A stretch of 64,000 bases of DNA from contig NZ_BIFH01000043.1 of NCBI RefSeq assembly GCF_003967355.1, forward strand, positions 62,001-126,000, given 5' to 3'. The position numbers and the translations under genes were made by a program. Each line of letters opens with the position of its first letter. Positions within the stretch are counted from its first letter, which is position 1. This document shows positions 52,573 to 61,924 of this stretch, piece by piece. This DNA comes from Embleya hyalina. Lineage in GTDB: Bacteria; Actinomycetota; Actinomycetes; Streptomycetales; Streptomycetaceae. A model generated the notes under the pieces. It had not been told where the DNA came from and made no database searches. It saw only the letters and a list, made by a program, of their open reading frames with translations.

Positions 52573-53232
52573 CTAGCGGGCGGTGCCCGCGTACATGTTC
52601 GCGATCACCAGGCGGGCGTGGGCCGTGCCCGCGCCGTCGCTGACATAGATCGGATCGTGCTCGTCGCCCCACAGACACATCGCCGTCGTGGCGTTGTGCC
52701 GGCACCGGAGCAGCCCCGGCGGACCGCCGGATACGGGCGCCTCCTCGGGCGTCGCGACCGCCGGTACGAAGTCCCGGACGTAGGCCACCGGCGCCGCCTC
52801 GCGCCTGCTCGCCACGGTCGGCAACACCGTTTCCCGGATCTGTGCGCCGCCGAAGACCTCGGTGCGCGCGTCGGCGAAGGTGCGTGCCATCGTCGCGGTC
52901 AACTCGGCCACCGCGGGGGGAAGTTCGGTGCGGGCCACCGGCCCGCGGCCCTCGATCGTGGTGGGTATCGCGAGCGGCCCGGACATCCGCGCGGCGACCG
53001 GCGCGGTGGGCAGGCCACGCGGTGGGCGGGCCTCGTCGCCCCCGGTGTCCAGGAGCAGCAGCACGGCCACCACGGCGGCCGTCACCACGAGCGCACTGCC
53101 GATTACGCCCGCCAGGAGCACGAGCCGCTCCCGCGACCGGCTCCCGCCCGGATCCGGGTCGCCCGGCGGGCCGAACGGATACCCCGCCCCACCCGTCCCG
53201 GGCCCCTGCCCGCCGCCGTATCCGTCGTCCAT
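52573..53232 (-). CDS. Single-pass membrane-anchored extracytoplasmic protein
   Basis: About 219 residues: a cytoplasmic Gly/Pro/Tyr-rich head of ~30 residues, an R-S-R-E-R stop-transfer flank, one transmembrane helix ([17 protein letters not shown]), then an outer domain with two Cys (L-L-R-C-R-H and M-C-L-W-G-D). No known family recognised. ATG 53232 is preferred to the upstream GTG 53241 for its GGTGGGGG. Same strand as the next lipoprotein, and with it separates clpX from valS. Confidence 0.75.
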   Translation of the reverse strand: MDDGYGGGQGPGTGGAGYPFGPPGDPDPGGSRSRERLVLLAGVIGSALVVTAAVVAVLLLLDTGGDEARPPRGLPTAPVAARMSGPLAIPTTIEGRGPVARTELPPAVAELTATMARTFADARTEVFGGAQIRETVLPTVASRREAAPVAYVRDFVPAVATPEEAPVSGGPPGLLRCRHNATTAMCLWGDEHDPIYVSDGAGTAHARLVIANMYAGTAR

Positions 53233-53353
53233 CGCCCCCACCGCCCCGCGGTCCGGCCGTACGTCATCGGTATCCGGTACAACGACGGCGGGGCCGCGAG
53301 GCGACGCGCGAACCGGCGTTCGACCGGCCGGCCCGCGCGTCGCCGACGGGCCG

Positions 53354-54073
53354 CTACTTCTCCAGGTCCGCGCGCATCGCCTTGAACTTCACCGCCGCCT
53401 GGTCCGCCGACAACCGGTCGAAGTACGCCACGGCCGTGGTGTACCGGTCCGCCCACCCGCAGATCGCCGCCGGCCGGGCGTCCTGGGCCGGTACACACTC
53501 CAGCGTGCCGCCCAGCGGGCCCGGGTCGTAACCCTTCATGGCGAGTCCCGACGGAACGCCGCCCTCGGTGGCGTCCACGTGGTCGACCATGCCGCGGACC
53601 ATGTGCTCCAGACGTTTCCCGTCGATCCCGGTCATCCCGTCCACCCCGACGAACAGCACCGAGCGCGGTCCGGACCCGGTCGCGCCGTACGCCGCGACCA
53701 GCACGTTGTTCGCGGGCGAGCGCACCTCGCCCGGATCGACCGGGACGTCGCTCGGCCCGTCGAGCAGCCGGGCCAGGCCACCGGCCTGGACGGACGGCCG
53801 GAGCCGGAGGACACCGTCCGAGCCGGCCGGCCGGCCCGACGGGGCCGACGCCGACGGCGCGGTCGACACGTCCTTGCCGGGCGGCAGGGTCGGCGGCTTC
53901 GTGACGGCAGCGGTCGACGGGGCCTTGTCCGGCAGAGCCGTCGTGGCCTGTGCCGGGCCGCTCCGGTCGGCCTTGTCGTCCTTGTCGCCCGTGGCCTGGC
54001 AACCCGTCAGCACGGTCGCCCCGAGCAGCGAGACGGTGACGGCGGTGAGCAGTGTCGTGGTGCGAGTACGCAC
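53354..54073 (-). CDS. Putative lipoprotein of unknown function
   Basis: A 239-residue protein with signal peptide and lipobox L-T-G-C at about 22-25, a Lys/Asp then Ala/Pro/Thr-rich linker to ~85, and a globular part containing L-V-A-A-Y-G-A-T-G-S-G and C-G-W-A-D-R-Y. Two further Cys (L-E-C-V and I-C-G-W) could form a disulfide. GTG start with GGGGGGAT upstream. It shares the accessory interval with the membrane-anchored protein downstream. Confidence 0.78.
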   Translation of the reverse strand: MRTRTTTLLTAVTVSLLGATVLTGCQATGDKDDKADRSGPAQATTALPDKAPSTAAVTKPPTLPPGKDVSTAPSASAPSGRPAGSDGVLRLRPSVQAGGLARLLDGPSDVPVDPGEVRSPANNVLVAAYGATGSGPRSVLFVGVDGMTGIDGKRLEHMVRGMVDHVDATEGGVPSGLAMKGYDPGPLGGTLECVPAQDARPAAICGWADRYTTAVAYFDRLSADQAAVKFKAMRADLEK

Positions 54074-54309
54074 GAAAATCCCCCCGGATTCGAGAACTCA
54101 CGGATATCGGGCCGCTCCCGACGCCTCGACCGACGCGTGATCGTCGAAACCGGAACGGCTCGTACCGCAAGCTAGCGGTGCCCGTCGAGCGGTGGGGGCG
54201 TGGTGACAGCACGGTGACAAGCGCGGGACGTCGTCGACGCGAAACCGGCCCGCGCCCGCCGCGCCGCCGCGGTCTCCCCGCCGCGTCGAAGGCGCCCACG
54301 CGCCTTCCG

Positions 54310-54321
54310 TAGACTGGGGCG
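54310..54321 (+). promoter_or_regulatory. Leaderless promoter of valS (-10 TAGACT)
   Basis: TAGACT at 54310-54315, six bases, then the GTG start. With no leader, T-box or attenuation control in an untranslated region is excluded for this transcript. Confidence 0.65.
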
Positions 54322-56955
54322 GTGACCGAGAACACCACTCCCGCAGCCGCTGCCGCCGAGCAGCCGCAGGCCCTTCCCTCCCAGTACACCCCCGCCGAGG
54401 TAGAGGGGAAGCTGTACGAGCGCTGGGTAGCCGCGGGTTGGTTCGAGGCCGACGCCAAGAGCGACAAGCCGCCGTACACGATCGTCATCCCGCCGCCGAA
54501 CGTGACCGGGCAGTTGCACCTCGGTCACGCGTTCCAGCACACGCTGATGGACGCGCTCACCCGCCGCAAGCGTATGCAGGGCTTCGAGGCGCTGTGGTTG
54601 CCCGGCATGGACCACGCCGGCATCGCCACCCAGAACGTGGTCGAGCGCGAGTTGGCCAAGGAGGGCAAGTCGCGCCACGACCTGGGCCGTGAGGCGTTCG
54701 TGGACCGGGTCTGGCAGTGGAAGGAAGAGTACGGCGGGAGGATCCTCGGCCAGATGCGCCGGCTCGGCGACGGCGTCGACTGGTCGCGCGAGCGCTTCAC
54801 CATGGACGAGGGCCTGTCCCGGGCCGTGCAGACCATCTTCAAGCGGCTCTACGACGACGAGCTGATCTACCGCGCCGAGCGCATCATCAACTGGTGTCCG
54901 CGCTGTCTGACCGCGATCTCCGACATCGAGGTCGAACACCAGGACGACGAGGGCGAACTGGTCTCGATCCGCTACGGCGAGGGCGACGCCTCGATCGTGG
55001 TGGCCACCACCCGCGCCGAGACCATGCTCGGCGACACGGCCGTCGCGGTGCACCCGAGCGACGAGCGCTACGCGCACCTGGTCGGCACCGAGATCGAACT
55101 GCCGCTCACCGGTCGGCGGATCCCGATCGTGGCGGACGAGCACGTGGACCCCGAGTTCGGCACCGGCGCGGTCAAGGTGACCCCGGCGCACGACCCGAAC
55201 GACTTCGAGATCGGCCGCCGGCACGACCTGCCGATGCCGACGATCATGAACGAGCGCGCGATCGTCACCGCGCACGGCCCGTTCGAGGGCCTGGACCGCT
55301 ACGAGGCGCGCTTCGCGATCGTGGCCGCGCTGCGCGAGCAGGGTCGGATCGTCGCCGAGAAGCGCCCGTACACGCACGCCGTGGGGCACTGCTCGCGCTG
55401 CAAGACCACCGTCGAGCCGCGTCTGTCCATGCAGTGGTGGGTCAGGGTCGAGCCGTTGGCCAAGGCCGCCGGCGACGCGGTGCGCGACGGCCGGGTGGCC
55501 ATCCACCCGCAGGAGCTGGCCGGGCGCTACTTCGCCTGGGTCGACAACATGCACGACTGGTGCATCTCGCGCCAGCTGTGGTGGGGCCACCGGATCCCGG
55601 TCTGGTACGGCCCGAACGGCGAGACGGTCTGCGTGGGCCCGAACGACGAGGCGCCCACCGGCGAGGGCTGGACGCAGGACACCGACGTGCTGGACACGTG
55701 GTTCTCCTCCGGCCTGTGGCCCTTCTCCACTCTGGGCTGGCCCGAACAGACCGCCGACCTGGCCAAGTTCTATCCGACCGACGTGCTGCTCACCGGCCAC
55801 GACATCATCTTCTTCTGGGTCGCCCGGATGATGATGTTCGGCCTGTACGCGATGGACGGCCGGGCGCCGTTCCACACCATCACGCTCACCGGCCTGGTCC
55901 GCGACCAGTTCGGCAAGAAGATGTCCAAGTCGTTCGGCAACGTGGTCGACCCGATCGACTGGATGGACGCGTACGGCACCGACGCGCTGCGCTTCACCCT
56001 GGCCCGCGGCGCCAACCCCGGTACCGACGTGCCGATCGGCGAGGACTGGGTCCAGGGCTCGCGCAACTTCTGCAACAAGATCTGGAACGCCACCCGGTTC
56101 GCGCTGATGAACGGCGCCACCGTCGAGGGCCCGATGCCGGCCGCCGAGCACCTGTCGGCGACGGATCGCTGGATCCTGTCCCGCCTGGACGCGGTGGTGG
56201 CGGAGGTGGACGCCTACTACGAGGACTACCAGTTCGCGAAGTTGTCCGACACGCTGTTCCACTTCGCCTGGGACGAGGTCTTCGACTGGTACGTCGAGCT
56301 GGCCAAGCTCCCGCTGAACGGCGACGACGAGGCCGCGGCCCAGGCCACCCGGCGCGTGCTCGGCCACGTGCTCGACGTGACGCTGCGGCTGCTGCACCCG
56401 ATCGTGCCGTTCGTCACCGAGGAGTTGTGGACCACGCTCACCGGCGGCGAGTCGCTGGTGGTCGCCGCGTGGCCGGCGCCGAGCGGGTTCGCCGACCCGG
56501 CCGCCGAGGCCGAGATCACCACCCTTCGGCAGGTGATCACCGAGGTCCGCCGATTCCGTTCGGACCAGGGCCTCAAGCCCGGCCAGCGGGTGCCGGCCAA
56601 CATCTCGCTCGCGGGCACCGCGATCGCCGCGCACGAGGCGGCGCTGCGTCAACTCGCCCGCTGCACACCGGCCGGCGAGGGCTTCTCGGCGACCACGTCC
56701 TTCCCGGTCGCGGGCGCCCTGATCGAACTGGACCTGTCCGGCGCGATCGACTTCGCCGCCGAGCGCAAGCGGCTGTCCAAGGACCTGGCCGAGGCGGAGA
56801 AGGTCCGCGACGTGAACACCAGGAAGCTCGGCAACGCGGGCTTCCTCGCCAAGGCCGCCCCCGACGTGGTGGAAAAGGTCCGGGAGAAGCTGGCCGGCGC
56901 CGAGGCCGACATCGCCCGCATCCGGGGCCAGCTGGACCGGCTGCCCTCGGCCTGA
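54322..56955 (+). CDS. valS: Valyl-tRNA synthetase
   Basis: An 877-residue class I synthetase. The HIGH motif is H-L-G-H at 66-69 and the KMSKS motif K-M-S-K-S at 533-537. The CP1 editing domain contains [13 protein letters not shown]. The anticodon-binding domain is followed by a C-terminal coiled-coil arm (Lys/Glu/Ala-rich, from ~815). GTG start fixed by the leaderless promoter. Confidence 0.97.
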   Translation: MTENTTPAAAAAEQPQALPSQYTPAEVEGKLYERWVAAGWFEADAKSDKPPYTIVIPPPNVTGQLHLGHAFQHTLMDALTRRKRMQGFEALWLPGMDHAGIATQNVVERELAKEGKSRHDLGREAFVDRVWQWKEEYGGRILGQMRRLGDGVDWSRERFTMDEGLSRAVQTIFKRLYDDELIYRAERIINWCPRCLTAISDIEVEHQDDEGELVSIRYGEGDASIVVATTRAETMLGDTAVAVHPSDERYAHLVGTEIELPLTGRRIPIVADEHVDPEFGTGAVKVTPAHDPNDFEIGRRHDLPMPTIMNERAIVTAHGPFEGLDRYEARFAIVAALREQGRIVAEKRPYTHAVGHCSRCKTTVEPRLSMQWWVRVEPLAKAAGDAVRDGRVAIHPQELAGRYFAWVDNMHDWCISRQLWWGHRIPVWYGPNGETVCVGPNDEAPTGEGWTQDTDVLDTWFSSGLWPFSTLGWPEQTADLAKFYPTDVLLTGHDIIFFWVARMMMFGLYAMDGRAPFHTITLTGLVRDQFGKKMSKSFGNVVDPIDWMDAYGTDALRFTLARGANPGTDVPIGEDWVQGSRNFCNKIWNATRFALMNGATVEGPMPAAEHLSATDRWILSRLDAVVAEVDAYYEDYQFAKLSDTLFHFAWDEVFDWYVELAKLPLNGDDEAAAQATRRVLGHVLDVTLRLLHPIVPFVTEELWTTLTGGESLVVAAWPAPSGFADPAAEAEITTLRQVITEVRRFRSDQGLKPGQRVPANISLAGTAIAAHEAALRQLARCTPAGEGFSATTSFPVAGALIELDLSGAIDFAAERKRLSKDLAEAEKVRDVNTRKLGNAGFLAKAAPDVVEKVREKLAGAEADIARIRGQLDRLPSA

Positions 56956-56965
56956 CCCGTACGGC

Positions 56966-56995
56966 CGCGCGGCCCGGACACACCCGGGCCGCGCG
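56966..56995 (+). terminator. Hairpin between valS and folC
   Basis: Perfect 12-bp stem CGCGCGGCCCGG/CCGGGCCGCGCG, 6-nt loop. folC starts 45 nt later, so it may attenuate rather than fully end transcription. Confidence 0.65.
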
Positions 56996-57040
56996 CACGG
57001 CCGGCACTCGACCAGCTCCCGAAGAACTCGATCAGAACCG

Positions 57041-58462
57041 GTGACACCCGTGACAGACTCCGCCGAGGCCCTGGCCGCACAGCGCGCCGTCGAGGCCGAA
57101 CTGGTCGGGCGCTGGCCCGAGACCAAGCTCGACCCCTCCACCGAACGTGTCGTCGCGCTGATGGACGTACTCGGCCAACCCCAGCGGGCCTACCCGGTCA
57201 TCCACATCACCGGCACCAACGGCAAGACCAGCACGGCCCGGATGATCGAGAGCCTGCTGGGCGCGCTGCGGCTGCGCACCGGCCGCTACACCAGCCCGCA
57301 CGTCGAGTCGATGACCGAGCGGATCAGCCTGGACGGCGAGCCGATCAGCGCCGAACGCTTCGTCGAGACCTACCGCGACATCCAGCCCTACATCGACATC
57401 GTCGACGCCGCGCAGCAGCACCGGTTGTCCTTCTTCGAGGTGATCACCGCCATGGCGTACGCGGCGTTCGCCGACGCCCCGGTGGACGTCGCGGTGGTCG
57501 AGGTCGGCATGGGCGGCACGTGGGACGCGACCAACGTGGTCGACGGCACGGTCGCGGTGGTCACCCCGATCGCGGTCGACCACGCCAACCGACTCGGCTC
57601 GACGCCCGGCGAGATCGCGGTGGAGAAGGCCGGGATCATCAAGAAGGACAGCCTGGTCGTGCTGGCCCGGCAGCCGGCCGACGCCGCCGAGTCGCTGCTG
57701 CGGCGCGCGGTCGAGGTGGACGCGACGGTGGCCCGCGAGGGCATGGAGTTCGGCGTGGTCCGGCGCGACCTCGCCGTCGGCGGCCAGTTGCTCACCCTGC
57801 GCGGACTGGCGGGGGAGTACGAGGACGTCTTCCTGCCGCTACACGGCATGCACCAGGCGGAGAACGCCGCGGTCGCGCTGGCCGCCGTGGAGGCGTTCCT
57901 GGGCGTCGGCACGGCGGACCGACCCGGGCTCACCGGCGCCGGCGCGCTGGACGCCGACCTGGTCCGCGAGGCGTTCGCGTCGGTCACCTCCCCGGGTCGC
58001 CTCGAAGTGGTCCGACGCAGTCCCACCGTGCTGATCGACGCCGCGCACAACCCCGCCGGCGCCCTGGCCACGGCCCGTGCGATGACCGACTCGTTCGACT
58101 TCCGGCACCTGGTCGGGGTGGTCGCGGTGATGGCCGACAAGGACGTCAGGGGCGTCCTGGAGGCCCTGGAGCCGGTGCTCGCCGAGGTCGTGGTCACGCA
58201 GAACTCGCAGCCGCGCGCGATGCCCGTCGACGAACTGGCCGCGCTCGCCGTCGAGGTCTTCGGCGCCGACCGGGTGGACGTACAGCCCGCCCTGCCCGAC
58301 GCGATCGAGGCCGCGGTCACCCTGGCCGAGGAGGAGGGCGACCTCGGCGGCGCCGGCGTCCTGATCACCGGCTCGGTGGTCACCGTCGGCGAGGCGCGGG
58401 TGTTGCTCAAGGGCGGCGGGCGCGAGGCCGGAACCGGCCGGACCGACGGAAGGGACGCCTGA
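57041..58462 (+). CDS. folC: Folylpolyglutamate/dihydrofolate synthase
   Basis: A 473-residue Mur-ligase-type enzyme adding glutamate to folates and probably to dihydropteroate. The P-loop is I-T-G-T-N-G-K-T-S-T, then Y-T-S-P-H, the Mg-binding V-E-V-G-M-G-G-T-W-D-A-T-N, and D-A-A-H-N-P-A-G. GTG 57041 or the in-frame GTG three codons later could start; ribosome-binding signals are weak. Followed closely by the DUF4233 gene and ndk, the standard actinobacterial order. Confidence 0.95.
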   Translation: MTPVTDSAEALAAQRAVEAELVGRWPETKLDPSTERVVALMDVLGQPQRAYPVIHITGTNGKTSTARMIESLLGALRLRTGRYTSPHVESMTERISLDGEPISAERFVETYRDIQPYIDIVDAAQQHRLSFFEVITAMAYAAFADAPVDVAVVEVGMGGTWDATNVVDGTVAVVTPIAVDHANRLGSTPGEIAVEKAGIIKKDSLVVLARQPADAAESLLRRAVEVDATVAREGMEFGVVRRDLAVGGQLLTLRGLAGEYEDVFLPLHGMHQAENAAVALAAVEAFLGVGTADRPGLTGAGALDADLVREAFASVTSPGRLEVVRRSPTVLIDAAHNPAGALATARAMTDSFDFRHLVGVVAVMADKDVRGVLEALEPVLAEVVVTQNSQPRAMPVDELAALAVEVFGADRVDVQPALPDAIEAAVTLAEEEGDLGGAGVLITGSVVTVGEARVLLKGGGREAGTGRTDGRDA

Positions 58463-58464
58463 GG

Positions 58465-58800
58465 ATGCGCGCGCTGTGTTCGACCCACCTGATCGGCCAG
58501 GCCCTGGTGATCTGCCTGGCCGCGCTGGTCGCCATGCAGCTCACCGACATCTCCACCGGGGTGTTGTGGGCGGTCGCGGGGCCCTCGGCGCTGGTGTGCG
58601 TGTGGTTGTGCGCCAAGCTCAAGGAGCCGTGGGCGATCACCGCGGGCTGGGTGCTCCAGGCCGGCCTGTTCCTGACCGGTTTCGTGGTCCCGATGATGTT
58701 CCTGATCGGCGTGGTGTTCGGCCTCATCTGGTACGGCTGCATCCGGGTCGGGCGGATCATCGACGCCGCCAAGGCGGCCCGCGAGGCCACGGCCGAGTGA
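58465..58800 (+). CDS. DUF4233 four-helix membrane protein
   Basis: A 111-residue integral membrane protein: helices at about 9-28, 33-48, 55-75 and 76-94, with K-L-K-E-P-W-A-I and F-G-L-I-W-Y-G-C-I-R. It begins 2 nt after the folC stop and is therefore co-translated. The same folC-DUF4233-ndk arrangement exists in M. tuberculosis (Rv2446c). Function unknown. Confidence 0.88.
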   Translation: MRALCSTHLIGQALVICLAALVAMQLTDISTGVLWAVAGPSALVCVWLCAKLKEPWAITAGWVLQAGLFLTGFVVPMMFLIGVVFGLIWYGCIRVGRIIDAAKAAREATAE

Positions 58801-58838
58801 TCCGGGATACGGCCGAAAGGTCCGGGCGTTACCCCGGA

Positions 58839-58844
58839 TAGGCT
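58839..58844 (+). promoter_or_regulatory. Probable -10 (TAGGCT) of the ndk promoter
   Basis: TAGGCT at 58839-58844 in the gap after the DUF4233 gene. It would start transcription near 58851 and give a ~98-nt leader containing the 16-bp repeats. Confidence 0.4.
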
Positions 58845-58878
58845 CTGGACGTTGACCCGTTCGTAGGGTCGCGACACC

Positions 58879-58915
58879 CGTACGGCGCAACATCCGTACG
58901 GCGCAACACCCGTAC
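58879..58915. repeat. 16-bp direct repeats in the ndk leader
   Basis: CGTACGGCGCAACATC (58879) and CGTACGGCGCAACACC (58895) are followed by a third partial CGTACC (58911). Each unit contains the palindrome CCGTACGG when joined to the preceding C. Confidence 0.75.
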
Positions 58916-58948
58916 CGAGCCCCCCTCTCCGATCAAGCAAGGAGCCCC

Positions 58949-59359
58949 ATGTCCGAGCGCACGCTCGTCCTGGTCAAGCCGGACGGAGTCCGCCGCGGTC
59001 TCGTCGGCGAGGTCATCGGCCGCATCGAGCGCAAGGGCTTCACCCTGACCGCGCTCGATCTGCGCGTGATGGACCGCGAGACGATCGAGCGGCACTACGC
59101 CGAGCACGAGGGCAAGCCGTTCTACGCCCCGCTCGTGGAGTTCATGACCTCGGCGCCGTCGGTGGCGATGATCGTCGAGGGCGAGCGCGTGATCGAGTCG
59201 TTCCGCACGCTCGCGGGCGTCACCGACCCGATCAAGGCCCTGCCGGGCACGATTCGCGGCGACTTCGCCACCATCACCCGGGAGAACATCGTGCACGGCT
59301 CCGACTCGGTGGAGTCGGCCGAGCGCGAGATCAAGAACTTCTTCCCCGAGCACGCCTGA
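58949..59359 (+). CDS. ndk: Nucleoside diphosphate kinase
   Basis: A 136-residue enzyme balancing NTP pools by transfer of phosphate through the active-site His116 in N-I-V-H-G-S-D-S. Other family marks are [11 protein letters not shown]-x-x-P-type kinase loop around [14 protein letters not shown] and E-I-K-N-F-F-P. Strong AAGGAG before the ATG. Confidence 0.97.
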   Translation: MSERTLVLVKPDGVRRGLVGEVIGRIERKGFTLTALDLRVMDRETIERHYAEHEGKPFYAPLVEFMTSAPSVAMIVEGERVIESFRTLAGVTDPIKALPGTIRGDFATITRENIVHGSDSVESAEREIKNFFPEHA

Positions 59360-59742
59360 CGGCTCGGCCGCGATGCCCGGGGCGGACCCCGTGCCGGCAC
59401 GCCCCCCGGAGCCGCGCGACGCGCGCGGGCCGCATCGGGCGTGGAATTTTTTCACGAACACGCCGGGTGCGCCCGCGCGCGAGCGCGGGAGTGCCGATCG
59501 GGCGCCGCGCGTGCGCTGTTAGAGGGAAATCCCTCCATTCGCCGCGCGTGGCACGCAACCCCTCACCCGGTGATCACGTCATGGTGGATGGAGGGTGCAG
59601 CCGTGCCCCGGAACTTCGCGTTCCTGCCGCCGTCGGACCGTGCCTACGATTGTGGTCGGCCGGTTCGGCGTCCCGGACGCGACGTCCCTCGGCCGGCTCA
59701 TGTCCTCATGGCTGCGAGCTCGGGAAGGCCCTAGGTTTTTTT
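59360..59742 (+). other. 383-bp regulatory region upstream of mreB
   Basis: No credible gene. It contains a TTTTTT run near 59448, the palindrome GAGGGA-AA-TCCCTC at 59522-59535, and a run of seven T (59736-59742) directly touching the mreB ATG. The nearest ribosome-binding candidate is GGAAGG at about 59722, spaced ~15 nt, which is longer than usual. Confidence 0.55.
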
Positions 59743-60774
59743 ATGGCGAACAACTTGTCGTTCATCGGTCGTGACATGGCGGTCGACCTCGGTACGGCCA
59801 ACACGCTGGTGTACGTCAGAGGCCGCGGCATCGTGTTGAACGAGCCGTCGGTGGTCGCCAAGAACACCACGACCGGGGGCATCCTGGCGGTCGGCGCCGA
59901 GGCGAAGAAGATGATCGGTCGCACGCCCGGCAACATCGTGGCGATCCGACCGCTCAAGGACGGCGTGATCGCCGACTTCGAGATCACCGAGCGGATGTTG
60001 CGCTACTTCATCCTCAAGGTGCACCGCCGCCGCTACCTGGCCCGTCCGCGCGTGGTGATCTGCGTGCCCTCCGGCATCACCGGCGTCGAACGCCGCGCGG
60101 TGGTCGAGGCGTCCAGCCAGGCCGGCGCGCGCAGCGTGCACATCATCGAGGAACCCATGGCCGCCGCGATCGGCGCCGGCCTGCCGGTGCACGAGGCGAC
60201 CGGCAACATGGTCGTCGACATCGGCGGCGGCACCACCGAGGTGGCGGTGATCTCGCTCGGCGGGATCGTCACCGCGCAGTCGATCCGGGTGGCCGGCGAC
60301 GAGTTGGACAACGCGATCATCGCCTACGTCAAAAAGGAATACTCGCTGCTGTTGGGCGAGCGCAGTGCCGAGGAAATCAAGATGTCGATCGGCTCGGCCT
60401 TCGACCTCGGCGAGGACGAGCACAGCGAGATCCGCGGCCGCGACCTGGTCAGCGGGCTGCCCAAGACGATCGTGATCTCCACCTCCGAGGTCCGCAAGGC
60501 CATCGAGGAACCGGTCAACACCATCGTGGACGCGGTCAAGAGCACCCTGGACCAGTGTCCGCCCGAACTCGCCGGCGACGTGATGGATCGCGGCATCGTG
60601 CTCACCGGTGGCGGCGCCTTGCTGCGCGGCCTCGACGAGCGGCTGCGGACCGAGACCGGCATGCCGATCCACATCGCCGACAACCCGCTGGACTCGGTGG
60701 CTCTGGGCGCGGGCAAGTGCGTCGAGGAGTACGAGAAGCTTCAGCAGGTACTGGACGCCCAACCGCGCCGCTGA
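59743..60774 (+). CDS. mreB: Rod-shape determining protein MreB
   Basis: A 343-residue actin-like ATPase. Phosphate-1 loop D-L-G-T-A-N-T-L-V, phosphate-2 loop [11 protein letters not shown], adenosine motif G-G-G-A-L-L-R-G-L. The internal [10 protein letters not shown] matches the bacterial actin connect region. In Streptomyces MreB acts mainly in sporulation and spore-wall synthesis rather than in vegetative growth. First gene of mreB-mreC-mreD-pbp2. Confidence 0.96.
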   Translation: MANNLSFIGRDMAVDLGTANTLVYVRGRGIVLNEPSVVAKNTTTGGILAVGAEAKKMIGRTPGNIVAIRPLKDGVIADFEITERMLRYFILKVHRRRYLARPRVVICVPSGITGVERRAVVEASSQAGARSVHIIEEPMAAAIGAGLPVHEATGNMVVDIGGGTTEVAVISLGGIVTAQSIRVAGDELDNAIIAYVKKEYSLLLGERSAEEIKMSIGSAFDLGEDEHSEIRGRDLVSGLPKTIVISTSEVRKAIEEPVNTIVDAVKSTLDQCPPELAGDVMDRGIVLTGGGALLRGLDERLRTETGMPIHIADNPLDSVALGAGKCVEEYEKLQQVLDAQPRR

Positions 60775-60888
60775 CCGGGAGACGGAGGCGGTCGGCCCGA
60801 CGCGCCGCCCTCCGTGCCCGATCCGACGCGGCCACACACCACAACTGCCCACCAGCGCCGCAATGTACGAAAGGGGCGGGCGCGCATC

Positions 60889-61920
60889 GTGAGGGACTCC
60901 CGGCATGGTCGGCTGGTCCTCGTGCTGCTGCTGGCGATCTCCTTCGCCCTCATCACCGTGGACATCCGCGGTGGCCGGAACTCGCCCATCGCGAACGTGC
61001 GCGACTGGGCGTCGGCCGTGTTCGGCCCCGCCGAACGCGGCGTTTCCGCCGCCGTGGACCCCGTCGGCCGGGCCGTGAACGCGGTCAAGGACGCGGGTTC
61101 CCACGAGGGCGAGAAGAAGCGCCTGCAGGACGAGAACGCCAAACTCCGGCAACAGGTGGACAACATCGAGTTCGACCGCAACCGCGCGGCCGAACTCGAC
61201 AAACTGCTCAAGGTCTCGGCGGCCGGCCAGTATCGGATCAAACCCGCGCGGGTGGTCGCCATCGGCCCCGCCCAGGGCTTCTCCTGGACGGTCACCATCG
61301 ACGCGGGCGCCGGCGACGGCATCAAACCCGACATGACCGTGATCAACGGCGACGGTCTGGTCGGGCGGGTGACCCAGGTCGGCCCGATGACCTCGACCGT
61401 GCTGCTCGCCACCGACCCCGGCTTCTCGGTCGGCTCGCGCCTGGCGGGGTCGATGGAAATAGGGATCGCCTCCGGCCGCGGCAGCAAGCCGATGAACCTC
61501 AAGCTGCTCAACGGACAGGCCCAGGTCAAGAAGGGCGACCGGCTGGTGACGTTCGGCTCGCAGGGCGGCAAGCCGTTCGTGCCGGGCGTGCCGGTGGGCG
61601 AGGTCGCCGAGGTGCGCAACACCCCGGGCGAGTTGACCCGCAGCGTCCAGGTGAAGTCCTACGTGCGCTTCTCCAGCCTGGACACGGTGGGTGTGGTGAT
61701 CGAGCCGCCGCGCACCGATCCGCGCGACTCGATACTGCCGCCGGCGCCGACCCCGGAGACACCCGCGCCGCCGCCCGCCCAGCAGGCGCCGCCCGCGCCG
61801 CCGGCGAGCACCGAGCCGCCGCGCGGCGCCTCGGCCGCGAAACCGGCCACGGCGGGCAACCGCAGTACCAACGCCAAGCCGCCGGCCGGCGGCACGACCC
61901 CACCGACCGGAAGGGACTGA
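60889..61920 (+). CDS. mreC: Rod-shape determining protein MreC
   Basis: A 343-residue bitopic protein. A single helix (V-L-V-L-L-L-A-I-S-F-A-L-I-T-V, residues ~7-24) is followed by a coiled coil (about 75-110) and the beta-barrel domain with Q-G-F-S-W-T-V-T-I-D and G-D-G-L-V-G-R-V. The C-terminal ~65 residues are Pro/Ala-rich and disordered. GTG at 60889 matches the start of Streptomyces homologues as I remember them; an upstream GTG at 60814 would add a basic leader without a ribosome-binding site. Confidence 0.93.
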   Translation: MRDSRHGRLVLVLLLAISFALITVDIRGGRNSPIANVRDWASAVFGPAERGVSAAVDPVGRAVNAVKDAGSHEGEKKRLQDENAKLRQQVDNIEFDRNRAAELDKLLKVSAAGQYRIKPARVVAIGPAQGFSWTVTIDAGAGDGIKPDMTVINGDGLVGRVTQVGPMTSTVLLATDPGFSVGSRLAGSMEIGIASGRGSKPMNLKLLNGQAQVKKGDRLVTFGSQGGKPFVPGVPVGEVAEVRNTPGELTRSVQVKSYVRFSSLDTVGVVIEPPRTDPRDSILPPAPTPETPAPPPAQQAPPAPPASTEPPRGASAAKPATAGNRSTNAKPPAGGTTPPTGRD

Positions 61921-61924
61921 GACG

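Noticed and set aside
54074-54321. T-box leader for valS.
   Set aside because: The -10 hexamer lies 6 nt before the start codon, leaving no leader, and no T-box sequence is seen in the upstream 248 bases.
59441-59734. Small plus-strand protein between ndk and mreB.
   Set aside because: Composition is not coding-like, there is no ribosome-binding site, and the region carries palindromes and T runs typical of a control region.
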